From Buchnera aphidicola (Rhopalosiphum maidis) (GTDB taxonomy: Bacteria; Pseudomonadota; Gammaproteobacteria; Enterobacterales; Enterobacteriaceae), in contig NZ_CP032759.1 of the NCBI RefSeq assembly GCF_003671935.1, positions 1 to 64,000 on the forward strand: a DNA stretch of 64,000 nt. Reading direction: 5' to 3'. How positions within the stretch are numbered: the stretch's first letter is position 1; each line of letters starts with the position of its first letter. The translations under genes and the position numbers were made by a program. Below, piece after piece: positions 1 to 8,949 of this stretch. Under the pieces are notes generated by a model. It was not told the origin of the DNA. It searched no databases and worked only from the letters and a program-made list of their open reading frames with translations.

Positions 1-1362
1 AAAATGTCAAATCGCCAACTAGGTGGATAACATACCAATATTTTTTTTAAAAGTATATTTATATTCAAGACGCAATAAAATATTTGAAATAATACGAGAA
101 TCAACAAAAAAACCTATATTTTGTTGAAATTTTTATGATATAACTTTATTTTTTTCGAAAGAGATAAAGAATTAAAATTAAGATTTTCTATACTAATAGG
201 ACCTGTTTTACCACCGCAGATTTTAACAATTAAATATGTTGCATATTCTATAGCGTATCTTTGAAGTGAAGAATCAACACCATGTGTGTAATAATCTAAA
301 ATGTTATTAGAACCTATTCTTTTTATAATATTTAATATAAATGTTTTATCAACTAAATATGAACTTAAAATATATTTTTAGTATTTTTATTTACTTCTAC
401 AATGTCAGAGTTTATGTTACCTGGAATAGATAATATTCTTGTTTTATCTGAAAATACTAGAATGTCTTTATCTAGTTCTATTGTAACATTATTTTTTAAA
501 AGAAAGACTTCTTTCTTTTAGCCATACGAATATGAATTTCTTCATCTATTTTATCTGAATTTAATATATTTAATGGTTGTCCAATTTCAATTAAAATATA
601 ATTAAGAAATTTTCATTATATTTTCCGATAACAAATCACAAAAACAATTTTTTTTTCATCCAAAATGGAGTATTAATATTTAAATTAACATCTTTAATAA
701 TCCTTCCAAAATAGTTAATACCTTGTTTTTCAATATAATTTTGTAATAGGAAACTGATCTTTAATTACTACTGGAATAATTCTTTCTTTTAATTGAATTC
801 TTTCAAAATTATTTATAGCCGCTATATTTCGAGCTATTCCTAAAATACTTAAACCATCTGGACGATTAGGTGTTACAGTTACTTTAATAAAGGTATCTTT
901 TTTTAATGAAAATAGATCGTTTATTTTTTTTCCTATAGGAATATTTTGCGGAAGTTCAATAATATCTTTGCAAAAATTAAATAAACCTAATTCAAAAAAA
1001 GAACACAGCATACCTTCAGATAATTTTTCTTGTATTTTTTTTTTCTTAATATGTAATCCATTTGGCAAAATACTACCAACAGTAGCTACTACAACTTTGA
1101 TATTATTACGACAATTTGAAGCTCCACATATAATGTTTAATAGATTTTCATGACCTACATCTACTTTTAATATTTTTAAATTATTTACTTTACAATGAGT
1201 AATACATTCAACTATTTTACCAACTAAAAAACCATCAAATATAGGATTAAATTCATTAATTGATTCTATTTCTATACCGGATTCAATAATTTGATTTCTC
1301 AAAATAACACTATTTATTTTCGGGTTTATCCATTCACGCAACCAGTTTTCATTAAATTTCAT
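1..1362 (-). pseudogene. pheT: phenylalanyl-tRNA synthetase beta subunit, 5' part, multiply frameshifted and cut by the window edge
   Basis: PheT with PheS forms the (alpha-beta)2 PheRS that charges tRNA-Phe. The first 210 residues read cleanly from ATG 1362 (start MKFNENWLREW) through the N-terminal tRNA-binding domain. The frame then breaks near 736, 652, 612, 499, 368, 118 and 25. Reading across the breaks restores family segments in order: NTPFWMKKK, NYILIEIGQP, IRMAKRKK, DYYTHGVDSSLQRYAIEYA, KICGGKTGP and, at the window edge, SWRFDI. Each lesion is a change of one base (or its frame equivalent), many beside A or T runs, while residue conservation remains high. That implies very recent decay, rescue by slippage, or sequence error. 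PheT is essential in free-living bacteria. It follows pheS by 9 nt. The last roughly 340 codons lie outside the window. Confidence 0.85.
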
Positions 1363-1371
1363 TTTATCTCA

Positions 1372-2358
<987 letters not shown>

Positions 2359-2411
2359 ATTATATACCTTTTTTTATCTTTAGTTTAAATGCATATAATT
2401 AAAATATGAAA

Positions 2412-2432
2412 AAGCTTCCATAAAGGAAGCTT
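2412..2432 (-). terminator. pheM-pheST attenuator terminator hairpin
   Basis: On the minus strand an 8-bp stem AAGCTTCC / GGAAGCTT closes a 5-nt loop and runs into a T-rich tail. It lies directly after the pheM stop and before pheS, the position of the pheST attenuator in E. coli. The 5' arm AAGCTTC can alternatively pair with GAAGCTT in the last codons of rplT (2512-2518), which would form an antiterminator across pheM. Confidence 0.75.
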
Positions 2433-2440
2433 AGTATGTT

Positions 2441-2485
2441 TTACATTGAAAATATAGAGAAGATGAATTTCCTCATTGTATTCAT
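2441..2485 (-). CDS. pheM: phenylalanyl-tRNA synthetase operon leader peptide
   Basis: A 14-residue ORF, MNTMRKFIFSIFSM, has the same length and position as E. coli PheM ([14 protein letters not shown]) and shares five aligned residues. It holds three Phe codons within six positions. In E. coli, ribosome stalling at the Phe codons when charged tRNA-Phe is scarce prevents the downstream terminator from forming. Here the stop codon lies about 9 nt before the terminator stem, as that mechanism requires. The short length limits statistical support. Position, length and the adjacent hairpin together make the call good. Confidence 0.72.
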   Translation of the reverse strand: MNTMRKFIFSIFSM

Positions 2486-2503
2486 CGAAAAAATAAAGCA
2501 TTT

Positions 2504-2860
2504 TTACAATAAAGCTTCTTTTGCTTTTTTAATTAAAATATTAAATGAAAATCCATCAAACATTGCAATATCAGACAATATTTTTCGATCAATGTTAATA
2601 GAAGCCTTCTTTAATCCGTGCATAAAATTACTATAAGACATTTGACTTTGACGAACAGCAGCATTAATGCGTGTAATCCATAATTGACGAAATTGTCTTT
2701 TTCTTTGACGTCTATCACGATAAGCATATTGTCCTGCTTTAATTACTGCTTGACATGCAACTCTGTAAATACGAGAACGAGCTCCATAATAACCCTTTGC
2801 TTGTTTTAAAACTTTTTTGTGGCGAGCATGAGCGGTGACGCCACGTTTTACACGAGCCAT
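2504..2860 (-). CDS. rplT: 50S ribosomal protein L20
   Basis: Intact 118-residue L20, the same length as usual (E. coli 118), starting [16 protein letters not shown]. It is a 23S rRNA-binding early assembly protein and, in E. coli, a translational repressor of the rpmI-rplT mRNA. The basic N-terminal extension with [13 protein letters not shown] and the core [21 protein letters not shown] are recognisable. It sits between rpmI and the pheM attenuator in the thrS-infC-rpmI-rplT-pheMST operon. Its last codons contain GAAGCTT, which can pair with the 5' arm of the pheST terminator. Confidence 0.97.
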   Translation of the reverse strand: MARVKRGVTAHARHKKVLKQAKGYYGARSRIYRVACQAVIKAGQYAYRDRRQRKRQFRQLWITRINAAVRQSQMSYSNFMHGLKKASINIDRKILSDIAMFDGFSFNILIKKAKEALL

Positions 2861-2901
2861 TGATATACTTTCCTATTTATAAAATTTTATTAAAAATAAT
2901 T

Positions 2902-3101
2902 TTAAATATATGGTAAAAAAGATTTAACTTTATTTATATCTCCTTTGGAAACTAAAATTTTAGGACGAAGATGACGTTTTTTGTTGTTGTTTTTTTTTTT
3001 GTTAAAATATGACGTAAATTTGCTTGTTTACGTTTAAATTTACCAGATGCAGTTTTTTTAAAACGCTTTGCTGCACTTTTTAAAGTTTTAATTTTTGGCA
3101 T
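2902..3101 (-). CDS. rpmI: 50S ribosomal protein L35, frame interrupted at an A11 tract
   Basis: From ATG 3101 the frame reads [20 protein letters not shown] and on to [14 protein letters not shown], then leaves frame at an 11-A run (minus-strand sense, about 2990-3000). Adding one A restores [26 protein letters not shown] and the stop at 2902, giving a normal L35 (E. coli 65 residues) with a central K/N-rich stretch. Nothing else is damaged. Transcriptional slippage on the A11 run would yield a mix of transcripts, some in frame, as known for poly(A) tracts in insect endosymbionts. A homopolymer base-calling error is the alternative. Confidence 0.85.
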
Positions 3102-3174
3102 AAAATGTTTCATTTAAATTATAAGAAGAAAAATAAACTATATATTTATTTCTAAACACGTTTAATCAAAATTA

Positions 3175-3714
3175 TTATTTTTTCTTTGGTGCTAAAACCA
3201 TAATCATTTGACGACCTTCAATTTTAGACGGAAATGATTCAACAATTGCTAATTGAATTAAATCATTTTTTACTCTATTTAGCACATTAATACCTATTTT
3301 TTGATGTGCCATTTCACGACCTCTAAATCGCAAAGTAATTTTAACTTTATCACCATCTTCTAAAAAACGAATTAAATTACGTAGTTTAACTTGATAATCT
3401 CCCTCATCTGTACTAGGACGAAATTTAACTTCTTTTACTTGAATTACTTTTTGTTTTTTTTTCTGCTCTTTAGAAGATTTGCTTTTTTCATAAAGAAATT
3501 TTCCATAATCCATAATACGACAAACTGGAGGTTCTGCATTCGGACTAATTTCTACTAAATCTAAGCCTAGTTCTTCAGCTTTTTCTAGAGCTTCACGTAA
3601 ATTAACTATCCCAATTTGATCGCCTTCAACACCAGTAAGACGAACTTTAATAGCACGGATCTCATTGTTAATACGATTCGGCCGCGTTAATTGAATTCTT
3701 TTTCCGCCTTTAAT
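3175..3714 (-). CDS. infC: translation initiation factor IF-3
   Basis: IF-3 binds the 30S subunit, enforces start-codon fidelity and blocks premature 50S joining. The frame from ATT 3714 encodes 179 residues (E. coli 180), with the N-terminal domain ([19 protein letters not shown]), the linker around [11 protein letters not shown], and the C-terminal domain ending [13 protein letters not shown]. The internal ATG at 3513 would drop the whole N-domain and is not the start. Use of ATT matches the AUU start of E. coli infC, the basis of IF-3 autoregulation. It begins 3 nt after the thrS stop, with a GGAGG in the end of thrS as ribosome-binding site. Confidence 0.96.
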   Translation of the reverse strand: MKGGKRIQLTRPNRINNEIRAIKVRLTGVEGDQIGIVNLREALEKAEELGLDLVEISPNAEPPVCRIMDYGKFLYEKSKSSKEQKKKQKVIQVKEVKFRPSTDEGDYQVKLRNLIRFLEDGDKVKITLRFRGREMAHQKIGINVLNRVKNDLIQLAIVESFPSKIEGRQMIMVLAPKKK

Positions 3715-3726
3715 ACTTTATTCCTC
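3712..3726 (-). promoter_or_regulatory. infC ribosome-binding site and AUU start
   Basis: On the minus strand GGAGG (3722-3726), inside the last thrS codons, lies 7 nt upstream of an ATT (3712-3714) followed by Lys-Gly-Gly-Lys codons. No ATG is available in frame before the middle of the protein. The arrangement closely matches E. coli infC, where the AUU start lets IF-3 repress its own translation. Confidence 0.8.
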
Positions 3727-5645
3727 CATTTGATAAAAGCTACGAGAAAAAATTTCTTTTTGTAACTTTTTAATAAAAAAATCAACATCTAAACTTCCAA
3801 AGTTGTGACCATCTCTCGTTCTAACCGAAATTTTTTTAAATTTAATTTCGTTCTCTCCACAAATTAATATATATGGAACTCGACGTAAAGTATGTTCACG
3901 AATTTTAAAACCTATTTTTTCATTTCTTAAATCTGATTCAACTCGAATATCAACATCAGAAAAGCATTGAACTATTTTTTTTACATAACTAACATGACTA
4001 TCAGTAATACTAAGTACTACTACTTGTATCGGAGATAACCATGTTGGCAATTTTCCTGAAGACTCTTCAATTAATATTCCAATAAAACGTTCTATTGAAC
4101 CTAATATAGCTCGATGAATTATTATAGGAATTTTCCGATTATTACATTCATCGATATAAAATGAATTTAAACGAATTGGCAGATAAAAATCAAGTTGAAT
4201 AGTTCCACATTGCCAATTACGATCTAAAGAATCTTGTAAAACAAACTCAATTTTAGGACCATAAAAAGCACCTTCTCCTTCTTGATATTCAAAATGTAAA
4301 TTATTCTCTATTAATACATCAGATAAATCTTTTTCTGCCTGATCCCAAATATCTTCGTCTCCAATACGTTTTTCTGGTCTAGTGGAAATTTTACTAATAT
4401 TTTTTTAAAATTAAATGTACCATATAAATCGTATATCATCTTAATACAATTGTTTATTTCATATCGTATTTGTTCTTGAGTACAAAATATATGTGCATCA
4501 TCTTGAGTGAAATTCCTAATTCTCATTAGACCATGTAAAGATCCTGATGACTCATTACGATGACAACTTCCGAACTCAGCCATACGAATAGGTAAATCTC
4601 GATAAGATTTTAATCCATAGTTAAAAATTTGAACATGTCCCGGACAATTCATTGGTTTAATACAATATTCTCGACGTTCTGATAAAGTAGTAAAAATAGC
4701 ATCTTTATAATTATCCCAATGACCACTTTTTTTCCATATTGATTTATCTATTAATAAAGGTGTTTTAACTTCTTTATATTTATATTCTTTTAGTTTTTCT
4801 CGAACGAATTTTTCCAGTTCATTGAAAATAATCCAACCATTGTTATGCCAAAAAATCATACCGGGAGATTCTTCTTGCATATGATATAAATTTAAAAACT
4901 TTCCAATCTTTCTATGATCTCTTCTTTTTAACTCATTAATATAGTTTAAATGTTTATCTAATGCTTTTTTAGTTAACCAAGCAGTACCATAAATACGTTG
5001 TAACATTTTATTTTTTAAATCACCTTTCCAATAAATACCTCCTATTTTTTGTAATTTAAAATATTTGCAAAATTTTATGTTAAAAACTTGCATACCTATA
5101 TCAATATCAGCATAGTTTTCATGAAAATATAACGATATTTGATTTGTTTTTTTTTCATATTTTTTTATTAAATAAATTTTATATATTTCTGATTTCTTTT
5201 TAAAAATTTTATATGCTTGATCAAAAGAAACATGTTGATTAGATATAAAATACTCTCGCTTTACAAGCGTTTTCATATTATTTTCTAATATAAAAAAATC
5301 TTTTTCCGTAATACTATTTTCGCAATCTACATCACAATAAAAACCATTTTTTGTAATATCGCTTTCTCCGATCTTACACGATGGCCACGTTTTTTTAATT
5401 GCATAATTTAAAAGCTGTATACAAGAATATCGAATAATATTTAATGCTTCACTATCTTTTTTACTAATAAACGATATGGAAGAATCTTCTGTTATTAAAG
5501 TATTCAAATTTGAAAAATTATCATTAACAGAAATAGAAATAAGAGATTTAATTATACTAGGTTTTTTATTTTCTATAATTTCTCTCAACGAGATAGAATG
5601 CTTGTATACCTGCTGACTTCCATCACAAAATCTTATCACAGGCAT
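3718..5645 (-). CDS. thrS: threonyl-tRNA synthetase, single frameshift at an A7 tract, degenerate editing site
   Basis: Class II synthetase charging tRNA-Thr. ATG 5645 opens [15 protein letters not shown] (TGS domain), then the N2 editing domain, the catalytic domain ([41 protein letters not shown]) and the anticodon domain ([35 protein letters not shown] end). After FNFKK the frame shifts at an A7 run (4401-4407). One extra A restores STRPEKR and the rest, for 642 residues, identical to E. coli. In the editing domain the residues aligned with E. coli H73, H77, C182 and H186 are Y, Q, D and Q, so post-transfer editing of Ser-tRNA-Thr should be lost. It heads the thrS-infC-rpmI-rplT operon. 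Confidence 0.92.
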
Positions 5646-5745
5646 TCTTTTAGATCCTTAATTGAAAAAACATTATTTTTTTATAATTTTAAAAAATTAA
5701 TTTTTATAAATTGTTTACAAATTTTACTTTTATGTTTAATAAAAG

Positions 5746-5771
5746 ATGCTAGTCAAATTTTTGACTAGCAT
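5746..5771 (-). terminator. intrinsic terminator after aroH
   Basis: Perfect inverted repeat ATGCTAGTCAAA / TTTGACTAGCAT with a very short loop, 12 nt past the aroH stop. On the minus strand it is followed by CTTTTATT. It separates aroH from thrS. Confidence 0.75.
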
Positions 5772-5783
5772 AAATATCGAGTA

Positions 5784-6830
5784 TCAAAAACGAGTATCTA
5801 CTGCATCTGCTAATTTCTTAATAATTAGAACACTATCTTTCCAATTTAAACAAGCATCAGTAATTGATTTTCCATATATTAGTGGTTGATTTTCTTTTAC
5901 TATTTGAAATCCTTCTTCTAAAAAGCTTTCAATCATTACACCAAATATAGTTTTTGAACCTTGAGAAATCTGTTTTGAAACAGATTCAGCAACGTCTTTT
6001 TGACGAATATGTTCTTTTAAACAATTACCATGACTAAAATCAATCATTAAATGTTCTAATAAATTAAATTCACGTAAATGTTTTATTGCTAAATCAATGT
6101 CATCAGCATGATAATTAGGAGTTCGACCGCCTCTCATAATTATATGCCCATAAGGATTTCCACTAGTATGATTAATAGTCATTTGTCCATCTTTATTTGG
6201 AGCAAAAAACAAATGACGTGCTTTTGCTGCTCTAATCGCATCAATTGCAATACGTATATTTCCATCTGTTCCGTTTTTAAAACCTACTGGACAAGAAAGA
6301 GCTGAAGCCATTTCTCTATGAATTTGACTTTCAGTAGTTCTAGCTCCGATTGCACCCCAACTGATTAAGTCAGCAATAAATTGACCAATAACCATATCTA
6401 AAAATTCTGTTGCTGCAGGCATTCCTAATTCATTAATATCTAATAATAATTTACGTGCAACAGCTAGACCGTGGTTAACTCTAAAACTACCATTTAAATC
6501 TGGATCTGAAATTAATCCCTTCCAACCAACGACAGTTCTTGGTTTTTCAAAATATGTACGCATGATAATTTCAAGACGATCTTGATATTTTTTACGTAAT
6601 TCACATAGTCGATGAGCGTATTCAACTGCAGCGATCGGATCATGTACTGAACATGGACCTATTACAACGAGCAAACGCAAATCTTCTCCAGTCATAATGC
6701 GAGCTATGTTTTGTCTTGTTATAATAACATTGTCCATGATGTCTGAAGTAATAGCATATTTTTTTGCTAATTCAGAAGGAGTTATCAATGGATCAATTCG
6801 TATTGTACGTAGTTCATCTGTTTTTTTCAT
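5784..6830 (-). CDS. aroH: 3-deoxy-7-phosphoheptulonate (DAHP) synthase, AroH type
   Basis: Condenses phosphoenolpyruvate and erythrose-4-phosphate to DAHP, the first step of the shikimate pathway. The 348-residue protein equals E. coli AroH in length and aligns throughout: VVIGPCSVHDP, EIIMRTYFEKPRTVVGWKG, SWGAIGARTTESQIHREMAS, SGNPYGHIIMRGG, MIDFSHGNC. It is closest to the Trp-sensitive AroH form by start (MKKTDELRTIRI) and end (ADAVDTRF). It pairs functionally with aroC in this window and with tktB/talA, which supply erythrose-4-P. Transcribed alone, with its own terminator and a 400-bp upstream region. Confidence 0.95.
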   Translation of the reverse strand: MKKTDELRTIRIDPLITPSELAKKYAITSDIMDNVIITRQNIARIMTGEDLRLLVVIGPCSVHDPIAAVEYAHRLCELRKKYQDRLEIIMRTYFEKPRTVVGWKGLISDPDLNGSFRVNHGLAVARKLLLDINELGMPAATEFLDMVIGQFIADLISWGAIGARTTESQIHREMASALSCPVGFKNGTDGNIRIAIDAIRAAKARHLFFAPNKDGQMTINHTSGNPYGHIIMRGGRTPNYHADDIDLAIKHLREFNLLEHLMIDFSHGNCLKEHIRQKDVAESVSKQISQGSKTIFGVMIESFLEEGFQIVKENQPLIYGKSITDACLNWKDSVLIIKKLADAVDTRF

Positions 6831-7236
6831 TTTGTTCCCTAAATGAATTTTTTATCCTGAAAAGAAAAGCAAGATGTGATAAAAATCACGATAAACTAAC
6901 TAGTCATAAACTTATTTCTATTTTAAGATTAATCAATATAAAAATTGTAATTCTAGGGAAAATAAGTTTAATAGTATACTTAAAAAATACAGTGACAGAA
7001 GTTTAAAACAGGAAATAAAATGAAGATAAAATCTTAAAAATAATATAATTATACAAGATTATTAATATCCTGTTTAGTAATTATTAAATATAATTAAATT
7101 ATTTTTTATAATATCACAATTTGTCATTTACTTATGTTAAAAGTTTTATTCTATTTTTTTTATATTATTACGAATTAATTTTACATGATGTGACGCTAAA
7201 AAATTACTATTTCAAATAATTATTCGAATATAGCAT
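6831..7236. other. intergenic region upstream of aroH
   Basis: About 400 bp, very A+T rich, between aroH and ydiK (both minus). No supported coding content. It should hold the aroH promoter and the ydiK 3' end. It contains a perfect TGTGA-N6-TCACG dyad at 6875-6890. The rest looks like decayed spacer. Confidence 0.6.
6875..6890. promoter_or_regulatory. CRP-like palindromic box 45 bp upstream of aroH
   Basis: TGTGATAAAAATCACG fits TGTGA-N6-TCACA at nine of ten defined positions and contains the dyad GTGAT-AAAA-ATCAC. It lies 45-60 bp before the aroH ATG. Buchnera is not expected to encode CRP, so this may be a relic, a site for another factor, or chance. Only the sequence match is seen. Confidence 0.3.
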
Positions 7237-8331
7237 TTAATTAGACTTTGATTTGAAATTTGTATTTTCTAAAAAAGAAGAAATTGAAATACCATATATC
7301 CAAGATATTATTAAACGATATAATATTACTAATACAATAGGACCAACAAATAATCCAATCATTCCAAAAGCAAGCAAACCACCGATTACTCCTAACAAAA
7401 TAAGAAAAGTAGGTAAATCTGATCCTATTCTTATAAAGAATGGTCTCAATATATTATCTAATATAAATACGAAACAGCTCCAAATTAATAATACTGTACC
7501 CCAAGTTGTATTGCTATTCCAATAAAGCCACATAACAGAAGGTATTAAAATTGGTAATGGTCCTAATTGTATTAAACAAGAAAAAACAATTAAAATCATT
7601 AATAATGTCCAATATGGAACACCAGAAATTAATAATCCAATTCCTGATAAAACAGCTTGAATTAAAGCAGTTACTACTACTCCTAATGCTACTGCTCTAA
7701 CAGCTTGAACTGAAAGTAAAACAATAGCATCCCCATTTTGGGAACTCAAACGAAATGCAAATTGACGAATAGAATTGCTAATTTTTTCTCCATTCCAATA
7801 TAATAAAACACTAAATAATAACATTAAAGTCAAATGCATAACAAATAATCCGCAATTCTTAGCTTGAATTATAAAAAATTCTGTTGTACGTCCCATATAT
7901 GGTCTAACTTCACGAATTAATTCACCTCCGTCACTATCTAATAGTTCTTGATAGCTAACGAATATTTTCTTACCAATAATAGGTATGTCTTGAAGCCATG
8001 CTAATTCTGGAAATTCTAAATTATTAGCACTAAACCAATGAATAAGAGGGATACTGGTTTTAATTAAACTATTTACTAAAAATACTATCGGAATTATAAA
8101 TAATAGTAATAAAGTAACAATCATGCTAATAACAGCAATTAAGCGCTTACCTCCTAAAATTTTTTGCATTTTTAACATAAGAGGCCAAGTTGCAATAACA
8201 ATCATACTTGCCCAAGAAAAACCAAGTATAAATGGTTGAATTATTAAAAAACTTGTAGCACTTATAGCAATAATAAATATTAGTGATAAAATAAATTGCG
8301 ATAAATCCATTTTTTCTTTTGGATTTTGCAT
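7237..8331 (-). CDS. ydiK: AI-2E family inner-membrane transporter YdiK
   Basis: A 364-residue polytopic membrane protein matching E. coli YdiK (370) nearly end to end: IQPFILGFSWASMIVIATWP near the N-terminus, VRPYMGRTTEF in the middle, ALGVVVTALIQAVLSGIGL, LIQLGPLPILIPSVMWLYW and the C-terminal GLLAFGMIGLFVGPIVLVI. About eight hydrophobic segments are visible. The family includes possible permeases and AI-2 exporters, but the substrate is unknown. It is divergent from sufA and upstream of aroH on the same strand. Retention in a reduced genome suggests a transport role at the symbiont-host interface; that is inference. Confidence 0.92.
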   Translation of the reverse strand: MQNPKEKMDLSQFILSLIFIIAISATSFLIIQPFILGFSWASMIVIATWPLMLKMQKILGGKRLIAVISMIVTLLLLFIIPIVFLVNSLIKTSIPLIHWFSANNLEFPELAWLQDIPIIGKKIFVSYQELLDSDGGELIREVRPYMGRTTEFFIIQAKNCGLFVMHLTLMLLFSVLLYWNGEKISNSIRQFAFRLSSQNGDAIVLLSVQAVRAVALGVVVTALIQAVLSGIGLLISGVPYWTLLMILIVFSCLIQLGPLPILIPSVMWLYWNSNTTWGTVLLIWSCFVFILDNILRPFFIRIGSDLPTFLILLGVIGGLLAFGMIGLFVGPIVLVILYRLIISWIYGISISSFLENTNFKSKSN

Positions 8332-8541
8332 ATAATCGTTTCACCTCAATATTTTTATATTATAAATAAATTTGCAAAACGAAATTTTATTATAAAGTTT
8401 TTAAAACTAGACAATTATAACATTAAATTTTATAAAAATAATGAATAAAATAATATTCTTTAAAAATACAAAATACTAATTTTAGAATATAATTATTTTT
8501 TATATACTTAACAATCTCATTTGATATTAAAGGAATAAATT

Positions 8542-8933
8542 ATGAAAAAAAAGAAATAAACTCTTATTTACCAAATAAGCATGAATGGAAAGGTATTGAA
8601 ATAACTAATAAAGCAATAAAACAAATTTTATTTTTAATTAGTAATAATCCTGAAAATAAAGGTATAAGAATAGGTACAAAAAAGTCTGGATGTGCAGGGT
8701 TTCGATATACAATGGAATTAGTTAAAACCAAAGAAATAATAAAACAAGAAAAAAAAAATGATATGATATTTTACTATAAAAACATTTTAGTATATATTGC
8801 ATTAAAAGACGCACCATTTTTAAATGGAATTAAAATCGATTTTATAAAAGATAGCATTAACGAAGTATTTAAATACTATAATCCTAAAATAGAAAAATTT
8901 TGTGGTTGCGGAGAAAGTTTTTCAATTGACTAA
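8542..8933 (+). CDS. sufA: Fe-S cluster A-type carrier SufA, frameshift at an A8 run right after the start
   Basis: A-type scaffold/carrier of the SUF iron-sulfur assembly system. ATG 8542, with AAGGAAT 5' of it, is followed by eight A residues and soon meets TAA. One extra A gives MKKKEINSYLPNKHEWKGIEIT and an uninterrupted frame to 8933, 130 residues (E. coli SufA 122). The three cluster-ligand cysteines are present in KSGCAGFRYT and in CGCGESFS near the C-terminus. No other in-frame start lies before the conserved core (next ATG 8712). Expression therefore needs slippage on A8, a non-standard start, or the base is missing by error. It ends 16 bp from the convergent tyrS. Confidence 0.85.
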
Positions 8934-8949
8934 AATATATAAAATTAAT

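Noticed and set aside
2436..2636. Plus-strand ORF of 66 codons over the rplT end and pheM
   Set aside because: It lies antisense to conserved rplT and to the pheM/attenuator region; composition follows the real genes on the other strand.
6896..6906. CTAACTAGTCA resembling a TrpR operator half-site upstream of aroH
   Set aside because: Only a half-site matches, the partner half is absent, and chance is likely in A+T-rich spacer.
6764..7006. Plus-strand ORF of 80 codons over the aroH start and upstream spacer
   Set aside because: Half is antisense to conserved aroH and the rest is low-complexity spacer; no family resemblance or ribosome-binding site.
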